Source of the DNA: Thermoflexus hugenholtzii JAD2
GTDB taxonomy: Bacteria; Chloroflexota; Dehalococcoidia; UBA2979
DNA: 64,000 nucleotides
Assembly (NCBI GenBank): GCA_945903275.1
Contig: CAMDNW010000004.1
Coordinates: 1-64,000 of the forward strand
Direction of reading: 5' to 3'
Shown: piece by piece, positions 34,141 to 42,159 of the stretch
Layout: every line of letters begins with the position of its first letter
How positions within the stretch are numbered: the first letter of the stretch is position 1
Made by a program: the position numbers and the translations under genes
The notes under the pieces: model-generated
The model's database searches: none
What the model saw: only the letters and a program-made list of their open reading frames with translations
What the model was told of the DNA's origin: nothing

Positions 34141-34790
34141 GGGACGCCTCCCATCGCATCGACTTCGCGGCGGAGGGCGCGGAGGGCGCGCAGTTGGAGC
34201 CCACGTACGGTGACTTCCTTGCGGCCCATGATCTCGCCGATCTCAGCAGCGGACTTTTCCATGATGAAACGGAGCACGAGTACCTCGCGGTGGTCGGCGC
34301 TCAAGCGCCGGAGTGCGGTTTCTAGATAGCGGCGGCGCTCGTTGGCGAGCACGCTCGCCTCGGCTTCAGCAGGTTCGGCACGGTCGACGCCTTCGAGGCC
34401 AGTCGTGTGGCGGCGGGTGCGGAAGTGGTCGACCATTTGATTGTGTGCCATGCGGTAGAGCCACGATTTGAACGGAACATTGCGTTGCTCGTATCTGGAA
34501 ATCGCCTGCCATGCCTTCAGGAACACTTGTTGGGTGAGATCCTCCGCGGTGTCCCGGTCGCGGACGTGGTTCACCAGATAGCGGAGTATCTCCGGCTGGT
34601 AGCGGTCGTACAGTCCACCGAACGCCTCGGCGTCACCGTCCTTCGCGAGCAGGACGAGGCGGTCAACAGCTTCCCGCTCAGCGAGTGCACCGGCCTGCGC
34701 CGAGAGCGCGTCGCTGGCATCCAATGATCTCAACGATGCAGTGCCTCTCCCGTTACGCGCCCACTTCACCATACGGGAAGCGAGGGGCAC
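34137..34790 (-). CDS. ECF RNA polymerase sigma factor
   Basis: Sigma-70 family extracytoplasmic-function factor of 217 residues. Region 2: AFGGLYDRYQPEILRYLVNHV, DTAEDLTQQVFLKAWQAI, and the -10 binding VPFKSWLYRMAHNQMVDHFR. Region 4: LSADHREVLVLRFIMEKSAAEIGEIMG with the HTH. The stop overlaps the FecR-type gene by four bases, so the two are translationally coupled and form a sigma/anti-sigma pair. GTG at 34790 is the longest start; an ATG at 34772 is also possible. Confidence 0.94.
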   Translation of the reverse strand: MPLASRMVKWARNGRGTASLRSLDASDALSAQAGALAEREAVDRLVLLAKDGDAEAFGGLYDRYQPEILRYLVNHVRDRDTAEDLTQQVFLKAWQAISRYEQRNVPFKSWLYRMAHNQMVDHFRTRRHTTGLEGVDRAEPAEAEASVLANERRRYLETALRRLSADHREVLVLRFIMEKSAAEIGEIMGRKEVTVRGLQLRALRALRREVDAMGGVP

Positions 34791-34852
34791 GAATAGGTGG
34801 GGCGCCCGAGGCCGGGGCGTCTCACCCTGTCCAGGAGGGGGCCAGCGCCGCG

Positions 34853-35073
34853 TTAGCGAGCAGCGACAGGCTTCAGCATCTGTGGGCGCTTGCTAGCGTC
34901 GCGGCCGCGCTCAGACTGCTTGTCGCGCCGTTCGATATCTTTTTCCTTGCTGATGGCGGTCAGATCCCCGGCGAGGATGCGGCGGCAGAGTTCGACGCGC
35001 TGGCGGCGGAGACAAGGCCGCCGCTCAGGACGACGGTGAGCAACGAGGGAATGAGCAAGCGGTTCCAGTGCAC
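34853..35073 (-). pseudogene. Small exported-protein gene with one frameshift
   Basis: A perfect AAAGGAGGTG site (35080-35087 complement) precedes a GTG at 35073. That frame gives MHWNRLLIPSLLTVVLSGGL plus VSAASASNSAA, a textbook signal peptide, then stops at 34960. One base away, another frame carries on with DLTAISKEKDIERRDKQSER and ends at a TAA (34853-34855). Joining the two gives ~72 residues with a signal peptide and a charged tail. Either a one-base indel broke the gene or the read has an error near 34965. Function unknown. Confidence 0.5.
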
Positions 35074-35208
35074 TCAGCACCTCCTTTGGAATTGGTGTCG
35101 GGCGTTAGAACGCGGCGCAGCGGGAAGTGTTCGGCACTCCGAGCGGGGCAGATATCAAGAAGCCGCCTCGTTTGCACAAGACGGTTCCTGAAGGTGGAGC
35201 CGGTATGG

Positions 35209-36264
35209 CTAAGGGTAGGTGGGGCCGCGTTCGAGGCCGACGCGGGGGTCGAGGCCAAACATGAGGTTCACGTTCTGCATCGCGGTGCCGCTCTGGCCCT
35301 TGAGCAAGTTGTCGATGGACGACATCACGACGGCGCGGCGGCCGTCGGGAGAAGTCTGCACTGAGATATCGCAGTAGTTGGAGCCAGCGGTGCCCTTCAA
35401 CGTGGGGGGCGCGTCGAGAATACGGACGAAAGGCTGACCCGCGTAGAACTCACGGTAGCGGGAGAGGAGCACCTCCCGCGTGACGGAGCGGGCGAGGGTT
35501 ACGTGCATGGTGCACAGGATGCCTCGGGTAGTACCGAGAAGGTGCGGGACGAAGTGCACGGAGACTTTCTCGCCGGAGAGCGCGCCGAGGGTCATCTCGG
35601 TCTCGGTGACGTGCTGGTGGTTGAAGACACGGTAGGGGACGACGTTGTCATTGAGATGCGAGAAGTGCTGGAGCGGTCCGGGTTTCTTGCCTGCACCGGA
35701 TGAGCCGGTCAGCGCGTCGACAACGACTTCGTTACCGGAGACAAGTTTGTCGGCAAAGATCGGGGCGAGGCCGATGATCATGCCAGCGGCGAAGCAGCCG
35801 GGGTTGCCGACGATGGCAGCTTGGGCGATGCGGTTGGAGAAGAGTTCCGGGACGCCGTACGCGGAGCGGCCGAGGAGTGCCTCGGTGGGGTGGGCGGGGT
35901 CGGAGATCGACGGGTGCGCGGTGGCGTACTCGGCGTACTGCTGGGTAGTGGCGAAGCGGAAGTCGCCGGAGTAGTCGATAAAGCGGATGCCGGCGTCGGC
36001 AAGCGCCGCGGCATAGCCCATCGAGACGCGGTCGGGCGTGGCGAAGATCACGACATCGCAGTCGGTACCGATGGTGGCGGCGTCAGGGGCCTGTACGACC
36101 ATTTCGCAGCGACTGGCGAGGTGCGGGTAGACCTCATCGATGCGGCGGCCGGCATCGTCACGGGCGACAAGCGAGGTGACCTCGAAGTTGGGGTGGCCGA
36201 GCAGCAGTTCGAGGATGCCGAGGCCGCCGTATCCAGTCGCGCCGACGAGTTGTGCTCGGTACAT
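35209..36264 (-). CDS. argC: N-acetyl-gamma-glutamyl-phosphate reductase
   Basis: NADPH-dependent reductase of arginine biosynthesis, 351 residues. The N-terminal loop GATGYGGLGILELLLGHP, the catalytic Cys in AIVGNPGCFAAG and the His in VPHLLGTTRGI (after SVHF) are present. The C-terminal VMSSIDNLLKGQSGTAMQN is the standard ending motif of the family. The ATG at 36264 follows GAGGTG; the longer frame adds ~55 unconserved residues. No other arg genes are in the window. Confidence 0.96.
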   Translation of the reverse strand: MYRAQLVGATGYGGLGILELLLGHPNFEVTSLVARDDAGRRIDEVYPHLASRCEMVVQAPDAATIGTDCDVVIFATPDRVSMGYAAALADAGIRFIDYSGDFRFATTQQYAEYATAHPSISDPAHPTEALLGRSAYGVPELFSNRIAQAAIVGNPGCFAAGMIIGLAPIFADKLVSGNEVVVDALTGSSGAGKKPGPLQHFSHLNDNVVPYRVFNHQHVTETEMTLGALSGEKVSVHFVPHLLGTTRGILCTMHVTLARSVTREVLLSRYREFYAGQPFVRILDAPPTLKGTAGSNYCDISVQTSPDGRRAVVMSSIDNLLKGQSGTAMQNVNLMFGLDPRVGLERGPTYP

Positions 36265-36446
36265 GGGGGCACCTCTAGGAGCGTTGAAGCCGCCACCGTC
36301 CCTGATGCTGTGGCGGTGTAATGGCTGAATGGAGTGACAGGATAGGCGAGGATGAGTTAGGGATAAAGCATCCGGGGGCGGCTGGAGCGCTCCCCGCCGC
36401 CCTCTGGAGACCGACGGGGTCCACAACAATTTAAGGATTTGAATTT

Positions 36447-36500
36447 ATGAGAACATTAGTCTCCCGGACGGACAGCTCCTCTCGAAAGAAGAACCGATGA
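36447..36500 (+). CDS. Possible 17-residue leader peptide
   Basis: ATG at 36447 follows AAGGA by ten bases and encodes MRTLVSRTDSSSRKKNR. Its TGA overlaps the start of the next gene in an ATGA. Such an arrangement suggests translational coupling. The case rests on position only; it could be chance. Confidence 0.3.
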   Translation: MRTLVSRTDSSSRKKNR

Positions 36501-36952
36501 CCATCCGAACGAAAACCCCGAACCTGTTGGACAACCCGCCGATCCCCGTGCAGGCCAAGCTTGCCGCCGCATGGACCAGCTTCATGTTCCTTTACATCTA
36601 CGTGGACTACTTCCACCTCTACAAGCCTGGCAGCATCGACGACATTAGGGCCGGCATCGTCTTCGAGTTAGACATCAGCCCGACGTTCTTGACCACGGTC
36701 CTCGCGTTGGTCGCGATCCCGACCCTAATGGTGATGCTCTCCATGACGCTGCCCGCCCGGGTGAACCGCGCCACGAACCTCGCCGTGGCATCGCTGTACA
36801 TCCCCGTCACGGTGTTCAACACGGTAGGGGAGTCCTGGGACTGGGCGTTCTTCTACGGCCTCTCCATCGGAATCGAAGTGCTGCTCTTGGCCTTCATCCT
36901 GCGCTCCGCCTGGGCATGGCCCCGCGGTGCTGTATCGAGTGAAGTTTTGTGA
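36497..36952 (+). CDS. DUF6326-like small membrane protein
   Basis: A 151-residue protein with four predicted helices. After a short cytoplasmic start, PVQAKLAAAWTSFMFLYIYVDY leads into helix 1, followed by HLYKPGSIDDIRAG, helix 2 and 3 (TTVLALVAIPTLMVMLSMTL; NLAVASLYIPVTVFNTVGE), and a final helix near the end. This matches DUF6326. Function unknown. Its codons and surroundings are less GC-rich than neighbours, and it lies beside a nuclease remnant and a dispersed repeat, so recent gain is possible. Confidence 0.75.
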   Translation: MTIRTKTPNLLDNPPIPVQAKLAAAWTSFMFLYIYVDYFHLYKPGSIDDIRAGIVFELDISPTFLTTVLALVAIPTLMVMLSMTLPARVNRATNLAVASLYIPVTVFNTVGESWDWAFFYGLSIGIEVLLLAFILRSAWAWPRGAVSSEVL

Positions 36953-37014
36953 TCCCAAAAAGCATATTCCCAACTATCTGGGTCATGTTCTTTTTCGCAC
37001 ATTTAGCTCCAGCT

Positions 37015-37258
37015 TTAACTTGCGCTGCTGCTTCCGAGGTGGTCCTCCAAATAGTCGATGAGCGTGTCCTCGGGCTCCGCGTCCAGCAGCACGACTAAGG
37101 AGGGCGTCATGTGGACCAACAAAGTAGCGGTATTCATACAGCTGTCCGACGGCCTGTCGGATCGCTAATCCCGGATGGGTATGCCGCGTGGTCTTGGCGG
37201 CGACGATTACCGAGTTCGTGCCGCTGAGGAGCATGTCCAACGGGTGCCTGCTGCTACC
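37015..37258 (-). pseudogene. C-terminal remnant of a nuclease-like protein
   Basis: The minus strand reads TNSVIVAAKTTRHTHPGLAI then RQAVGQLYEYRYFVGPHDAL, and after a one-base shift near 37105 continues VVLLDAEPEDTLIDYLEDHL to a TAA at 37015-37017. The A[IL]RQAxGQLxEYRYF helix followed by a hydrophobic strand is typical of the end of PD-(D/E)XK-like or DUF3883-like nuclease modules found in restriction genes. No N-terminal half exists; the 5' side abuts a dispersed repeat at 37318-37350. A truncated, frameshifted fragment. Confidence 0.55.
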
Positions 37259-37317
37259 ACACATGGTAACGGGGACAGAACGGTGGGCAATGTGAGGGTC
37301 AGTAGCACGTTCATGGT

Positions 37318-37350
37318 TCGGCAGGCTCATCACGAGTGGGAAGTTGCGAT
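37318..37350. repeat. 33-nt dispersed repeat, second copy
   Basis: Matches the unit at 22838-22870 in 30 of 33 bases (core GGTTCGGCAGGCTCATCACG). It lies between the nuclease remnant and clpS. Confidence 0.8.
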
Positions 37351-37382
37351 CATGGCAAGCGAAGCACTTCGGAGGCGGCGTG

Positions 37383-37697
37383 TTAGACAGCCTCGATGGT
37401 GGCGGTGAGGCCGAAGGTCTTGAGGCGATCGCGGTAGAGTTCGGCTCGTTCGAGGGGGCAACGGATGACCTCGGCCTGGCCGTTGTTGTGGGCTTCGAGC
37501 ATGATTTCGGCGGCGCGCTCGGGGGTGAGTTCGGGGACGCTTTCGAGGAGGGCGTGGATGACGTGGCGCATATCGTTCACGTCGTCGTTGTGGAGGATGA
37601 CGCGGTAGGGCGGGAGCGTCTCGGTGATGGGCCGCGTCGTGGGCGCGGCGGTGGTGCCGGGTGGTGGGGCAGTGGTTGATGTTGATGGAACTGGCAC
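37383..37697 (-). CDS. clpS: ATP-dependent Clp protease adaptor ClpS
   Basis: N-degron adaptor for ClpAP/ClpCP, 104 residues from GTG at 37697. The N-terminal ~38 residues are a flexible Pro/Thr run (TTAPPPGTTAAPTTRP). The core has PPYRVILHNDDVNDMRHVIHAL, with the Asn-Asp-Asp that binds the substrate N terminus, then EIMLEAHNNGQAEVIRCPLE and AELYRDRLKTFGLTATIE. The motif is intact. The real start is uncertain; longer starts run into the nhaA promoter. A second, divergent ClpS-like gene lies at 40672-41019. Confidence 0.92.
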   Translation of the reverse strand: MPVPSTSTTAPPPGTTAAPTTRPITETLPPYRVILHNDDVNDMRHVIHALLESVPELTPERAAEIMLEAHNNGQAEVIRCPLERAELYRDRLKTFGLTATIEAV

Positions 37698-37778
37698 GAA
37701 CGGGATAGTAACGCGGGTGCGTCGTACTGGCGGTTTGGTAGGGTATCCGGGAACAGCCCAACGACTTCGGAGTGCGAT

Positions 37779-39128
37779 ATGACCACCTGGCGCCCGGCCC
37801 CGATCTCGCGCCTGATGCAGCCGTTCAACGACTTCGTACACACGGAGTCGGCGGGCGGGGTGGTGCTAGTGCTGGCGTCGGCTGTGGCGCTCGGATGGGC
37901 GAACTCGCCGTGGTCTCACGTGTACGAAGCGATCCTGCACGCACACATCGTGGTGGATGTTGGCATCTACCGGATCGATGAGCCGGTGCATTACTGGGTG
38001 AACGACGTTGTGATGGTGCTGTTCTTCTTCCTCGTGGGCCTAGAGATCAAACGTGAACTGACGGTGGGCGAGATCAACTCGGTGCGGCGAGCGGTGGTGC
38101 CGCTGGCGGCGGCGTTGGGCGGAATGATTGCGCCGGTCGCTATCTTCTTCCTGATCGTGGGCGACCCGGCGGCGCAACGGGGTTGGGGCGTGCCGATGGC
38201 GACGGACATCGCGTTCGCGCTCGGAGTGACGGCACTGCTAGGGCCTCGGGTACCAGTGGGGCTCAAGGTGCTGTTGCTGGCGCTGGCGATCTTCGACGAC
38301 ATCGGCGCGGTCGCGGTGATCGCGGTCGCGTACACGGAGTCGCTAGCGCTGCTGCCACTCCTCGTGGTGATGTTGATGCTGGCGGCGATGTGGGGATGCT
38401 CGAAGGGGGGAGTGCGCTCGATTAGCGTGTACGCGGTGCTGGCGATTCCGGTGTGGATCGCAGCACGCGAGTCAGGGGTGCATCCCACGCTGCTCGGTGT
38501 GGCGTTCGGGCTACTAACGCCGTGGGAGTCATGGCAGCACCCAGAGCGATTCGCTGCGGAGGCCGACGAAATACTGACGGAACTACGTGTGAGCACAGGA
38601 ACCGCAGACGAGCGACGCGCGCAGACGGAGACGGTGCTGCGATTGCGCGGACTGTCTGCGGAGGCGGTCGCGCCGCTGGATCGCATGGAAGAGACGCTGA
38701 CGGACTGGGTAGCGTTCCTGATCGTGCCGCTGTTCGCGCTGGCGAACGCGGGGGTGGACTTACGGGGCGGCGTCCTCGGCGAGGCGGTGAGTTCGCCACT
38801 GGCGTGGGGCATCGCGGCAGGGCTGCTGATCGGGAAGCCGGCAGGCATCGTGGCGGCGACATGGATTGCGGTACGCCTAGGCGCGGAGTTGCCAGCGGGG
38901 GCGACGTGGCGGGGCATACTGGGCGTGGGGGCGGTCGCGGGCATCGGGTTCACGGTGGCGCTGTTCGTATCGCAGCTGGCATACACGGATGCGGGGCTAC
39001 TAGCGCAATCGAAAGTGGGTATCTTCGCTGGGTCACTGGTCAGCGGGGTGGTGGGATATCTGCTGCTGCGATCGCTGCCGTCAGGGAACGCCGAGCGTCC
39101 GCGCTTGCCACGGATTGATACTCGTTAG
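37779..39128 (+). CDS. nhaA: Na+/H+ antiporter
   Basis: Inner-membrane exchanger of 449 residues with twelve helices. Features: FNDFVHTESAGGVVLVLASA at the first helix, NDVVMVLFFFLVGLEIKREL, MATDIAFALGVTALLG (ion-site Asp), ALAIFDDIGAVAVIA (the paired Asp-Asp), and the late LFALANAGVDL and GIGFTVALFVSQLAY. The C-terminal ~60 residues after the last helix are short. ATG at 37779 chosen. It is divergent from clpS. Confidence 0.95.
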   Translation: MTTWRPAPISRLMQPFNDFVHTESAGGVVLVLASAVALGWANSPWSHVYEAILHAHIVVDVGIYRIDEPVHYWVNDVVMVLFFFLVGLEIKRELTVGEINSVRRAVVPLAAALGGMIAPVAIFFLIVGDPAAQRGWGVPMATDIAFALGVTALLGPRVPVGLKVLLLALAIFDDIGAVAVIAVAYTESLALLPLLVVMLMLAAMWGCSKGGVRSISVYAVLAIPVWIAARESGVHPTLLGVAFGLLTPWESWQHPERFAAEADEILTELRVSTGTADERRAQTETVLRLRGLSAEAVAPLDRMEETLTDWVAFLIVPLFALANAGVDLRGGVLGEAVSSPLAWGIAAGLLIGKPAGIVAATWIAVRLGAELPAGATWRGILGVGAVAGIGFTVALFVSQLAYTDAGLLAQSKVGIFAGSLVSGVVGYLLLRSLPSGNAERPRLPRIDTR

Positions 39129-40675
39129 GTCTCGTCGCGCATACCGGCGATCAGGACGGCGCGCTGGAGTTTGCCGTTGGCGGTGCGGGGGAGCGAGGCC
39201 AGTACGCGGTACTCGTGGGGCTGCTTATAGGCGGCGAGCGTCGCGGCCATGTGCATGCGGAGCGCGGCTTCATCGATGACCACGCCAGACTCGGGGACGA
39301 AGCAGGCGGTGACGAGAGTCTTCTCGGCGTCGAGGGAACGGCCGACGACGGCGACCTCGGCAATGCCGGGGTAGGCAGCAAGGACAGCCTCGATCTCGAC
39401 TGGTGAGAGCCGGTAGCCGAACGACTTGATGAGATCGTCGGCGCGGCCCTGGAACCAGACGTAGCCGTCGGCATCGATGACGGCGCGGTCGCCGCCGATG
39501 AACCAGTCGCCACGGAAGGCGGCGGCATCCTCAGCGGGGCGACGCCAGTAGCTGAGCATGAGACCGGGGTCAGAGCGGTGGACGGCGAGCAAGCCGGGTT
39601 CGCCGGGCGGGAGCGGCGTCTCGCCTCGATCCGCGCGGCCTTCGATGTCCTCCGGGAGAATAGCAATGCGGCGGCCGGGCTGGGGCTGGCCCGCGGAGCC
39701 ATCGCGGACGGGCACAGCGGGGCCTGACGATATATAGGTGCTGATCTCGGTCATACCGAGCGACTCGTAGAGCGGGAGGCCGGTGCGGGCGCGCCACTCC
39801 TCAGCGACAGCGGGGGTGAGGGCTTCGCCAGCACAGAGGCCGTGGCGGAGCGACCGGAGATCGGCGGCCTCGGGCTGACCGTACTTCAGCAGTTGGCGGT
39901 AGACGGTGGGGACAGCAGTGAACACCGTCACGCCATGTGCCTCGATGATCGCGGGCCAGGCAGCGGGTTCAGTGCCGGCGGCGGCGAGGATGGCGTGGGC
40001 ACCGGCGCACCACGGATCTATCAGGCCGACGCCGAGGGTATACGACCAGTTGAGCGTGCCGGCGTGCAGCGTCACATCCGTGGGGCCGAGGTCTTCCCAG
40101 GCAGGGCCGCGCATGGCAGCACGCCCGCGCAAGACCCGCTGCGCGTGGAGGACGCCCTTAGGGCGGGCGGTGGTGCCGGAGGTGTACAGCATGTACGCGG
40201 CGTCCTCGGCGTACGTCTGGGGGAGCACGTCACGACCGTCGATGCGGGCGAGGTCGAGTTCGCGGACGACGAGACCGGCGAAGCCTTGCAGGCGGCGATC
40301 ATCGGCGGTGATGAGGGCGTGGGCCTGCGAGTCATCGGCGAGGAACGAGGCTTCCTCATCGGTGAGTTGAGGCGAGGCGGGGATCGGGACAAGGCCGGCG
40401 AGGTTCGCGCCGAAGAAGGCGAAGGCGTAGGAGGGCGAGTGGGGAAGGCGGACGAGCACGCGGTCGCCGGGTGCGAGGCCACGCGCGAGCAGACCGCGAG
40501 CGATGCGCTGCACCTCGGCCCAGACTGCGCGGTAGGTCCAGCGGTCGACACGGTCGCCATCGATGAACGAGAAGGCGTGGCGAGCGGCGGTCGCAGGATC
40601 CTCGGCACGGGCCGCGAGACACTCGCGGGCTAGGTTGTAGGGGTCGCGGCGTGCCTCGATCACGAGGTTGGTCAC
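39125..40675 (-). CDS. Acyl-CoA ligase (benzoate-CoA ligase-like, AMP-forming)
   Basis: ANL-superfamily enzyme of 516 residues that activates a carboxylate with ATP and loads it onto CoA. Motifs: AYMLYTSGTTARPKGVLHAQ (P-loop), LYESLGMTEISTYI, WFIGGDRAVIDADGYVWFQG (with the adenylate-binding Asp), and the C-terminal RTANGKLQRAVL with the catalytic Lys. The substrate pocket cannot be read; the layout resembles benzoate/acetate-type ligases. The stop overlaps the end of nhaA (convergent). Its ATG overlaps the stop of the second clpS gene by four bases, so the two are coupled. Confidence 0.9.
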   Translation of the reverse strand: MTNLVIEARRDPYNLARECLAARAEDPATAARHAFSFIDGDRVDRWTYRAVWAEVQRIARGLLARGLAPGDRVLVRLPHSPSYAFAFFGANLAGLVPIPASPQLTDEEASFLADDSQAHALITADDRRLQGFAGLVVRELDLARIDGRDVLPQTYAEDAAYMLYTSGTTARPKGVLHAQRVLRGRAAMRGPAWEDLGPTDVTLHAGTLNWSYTLGVGLIDPWCAGAHAILAAAGTEPAAWPAIIEAHGVTVFTAVPTVYRQLLKYGQPEAADLRSLRHGLCAGEALTPAVAEEWRARTGLPLYESLGMTEISTYISSGPAVPVRDGSAGQPQPGRRIAILPEDIEGRADRGETPLPPGEPGLLAVHRSDPGLMLSYWRRPAEDAAAFRGDWFIGGDRAVIDADGYVWFQGRADDLIKSFGYRLSPVEIEAVLAAYPGIAEVAVVGRSLDAEKTLVTACFVPESGVVIDEAALRMHMAATLAAYKQPHEYRVLASLPRTANGKLQRAVLIAGMRDET

Positions 40676-41019
40676 GGTGCCCGCTCGACGACGGCGGACA
40701 TCGAGCCTTTGCAGTGGGCGATGCGGGGATCGGCGCCGTGGCCGTGCACCTGGGCCTGATGGCGGGTGACCTGATCGTGCGACGCCGTCTCCACGATCAC
40801 GCGCCCTTCGGAGTCAACGATGCAGGCGAGGGTGTATGCCTTCTCGGTCTCGTAGCCGAAGACAGTTGCCAGCATCTCGATCACGTAGGCGTAGGTGTGG
40901 TCGTTATCGTCAAGAAGAATGAGATGGTGGAGCGGCTCATGGATGGGTTCGGCAGCGGCGCGGCCGACCTCGTGACGGCGGTCGGGGGTGGTGCGGGTGG
41001 GGAAGGAGGGGAGGGTCAC
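40672..41019 (-). CDS. ClpS-like adaptor, divergent paralogue
   Basis: 115 residues from GTG at 41019. The core fits ClpS: HHLILLDDNDHTYAYVIEML, then VFGYETEKAYTLACIVDSEG, and a conserved tail QVHGHGADPRIAHCKGSMSA. The tail with His/Cys and SMSA is seen in a ClpS-like group with longer C termini. The residues that read the N-degron differ from those of the 37383 copy (DDND vs NDD). It is coupled to the acyl-CoA ligase gene, an odd partnership. Function as an adaptor is inferred. Confidence 0.82.
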   Translation of the reverse strand: MTLPSFPTRTTPDRRHEVGRAAAEPIHEPLHHLILLDDNDHTYAYVIEMLATVFGYETEKAYTLACIVDSEGRVIVETASHDQVTRHQAQVHGHGADPRIAHCKGSMSAVVERAP

Positions 41020-41142
41020 GGCGTCATTGTGCCCCCAAGGCCTGTGGCGCGGCTATCGGCGCTGGACTCCCGCACTGTGACTAGCACGTTTACACTCACG
41101 TCAGGCGCAACGAGTAGCGCAGGGACGATAGGACGATTCACG

Positions 41143-42159
41143 ATGGCGACACCGCCCCCGCTGGGCGTGATTCTGACGGGCGGCATGGGTACGCGGCTGC
41201 AGCCGCTGACGCCCGACCTCCCGAAGGCGATGGTGCCCCTGCTGAACCGGCCACTGATCGCGTACGGCCTTGACCTGCTGGCGGGGATGGGGCTGCGCGA
41301 ACTGGTGGTGGTGGTCGGCGGGAGCGACGAACAGACCGGGCCGTGCGCGCTGGAGCACACACCTCCAAGGACGACGGTCTCGCTAGCAGTCCAGCTGGAG
41401 CCAAATGGGCCGGGGGATGCGGTAGCGAGCGTGGGTGACGCACTCAACGCGCGTCCGGTGGTGGTGCTGGCGGTGGACACCGTGCTACGCGGTGCCGATT
41501 TGCGCGATCACCTCGATGCGTTTATCGCGAGTGGGGCAGCCGCGTGGCTACCGCTGGCGTTCACCGACCGGCCGAAGGAGATGGGGATCGCCGAGATCGA
41601 CGGCGACCGGATCGTGACCCTCGAGGAAAAGCCGCAAGAGCCGCGGTCGAACCTCGCGTGCATAGGGCTGTGGCTGCTCGCGCCGGAAGCGGTGGAGCGA
41701 GTGCGGCGGAATTCAACGATCAACTCCAAGGGCGAATCCGACCTGACCGGCACGATTGCGACGATGCTGAACGAGGGCGCACACATCGGCGGGCGGTCAT
41801 TCGCGGGGCAGTGGCTGGACTGCGGATCGCTGGTTGGTTTGTTACAGGCGCAGTCAGCGCTGCTGGAGGACGTACCGCCGATGACGTTCGCGGCATCGGG
41901 GAGCGCGGCGCACGGCGAAGTGCGTACGGAGTCCTTGGTGCATGTTGCCGGCTCGGAACTGCGCGGGCCGGTGCTGCTGGGCGAGGACGTGGAGATCGAG
42001 GACTGCGTGCTGGGGCCAGAAGTGGTCATCGGGGCCGGGGCGAGGCTGCGCGGAGTGCGTCTAGAGCACGCGCTGGTCGCACCGGGCGCACAGATCGAGG
42101 GCGGCGAGCACGCCGCGGTGGTGGTCACCACGAAGGGCGCGATCGTGAGCGCTGGGTGA
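41143..42159 (+). CDS. Sugar-1-phosphate nucleotidyltransferase
   Basis: A 338-residue nucleotidyltransferase joined to a left-handed beta-helix tail. The N-terminal signature is ILTGGMGTRLQPLTPDLPKA with the GxGxRLxPLT pyrophosphorylase loop, followed by VVLAVDTVL, EEKPQEPRSN and a late GQWLDCGS. From ~245 on, hexapeptide-like repeats appear (GPVLLGEDVEIEDCVLGPEV). It makes an NDP-sugar such as GDP-mannose or dTDP-glucose; the specific sugar is not decided. It overlaps the next gene by four bases. Confidence 0.88.
   Translation: MATPPPLGVILTGGMGTRLQPLTPDLPKAMVPLLNRPLIAYGLDLLAGMGLRELVVVVGGSDEQTGPCALEHTPPRTTVSLAVQLEPNGPGDAVASVGDALNARPVVVLAVDTVLRGADLRDHLDAFIASGAAAWLPLAFTDRPKEMGIAEIDGDRIVTLEEKPQEPRSNLACIGLWLLAPEAVERVRRNSTINSKGESDLTGTIATMLNEGAHIGGRSFAGQWLDCGSLVGLLQAQSALLEDVPPMTFAASGSAAHGEVRTESLVHVAGSELRGPVLLGEDVEIEDCVLGPEVVIGAGARLRGVRLEHALVAPGAQIEGGEHAAVVVTTKGAIVSAG

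Noticed and set aside
36377-36401. GC-rich hairpin (GGCGG...CCGCC) upstream of argC as a riboswitch or T-box
   Set aside because: Simple stem without any known aptamer or T-box motif; orientation relative to argC gives no support.
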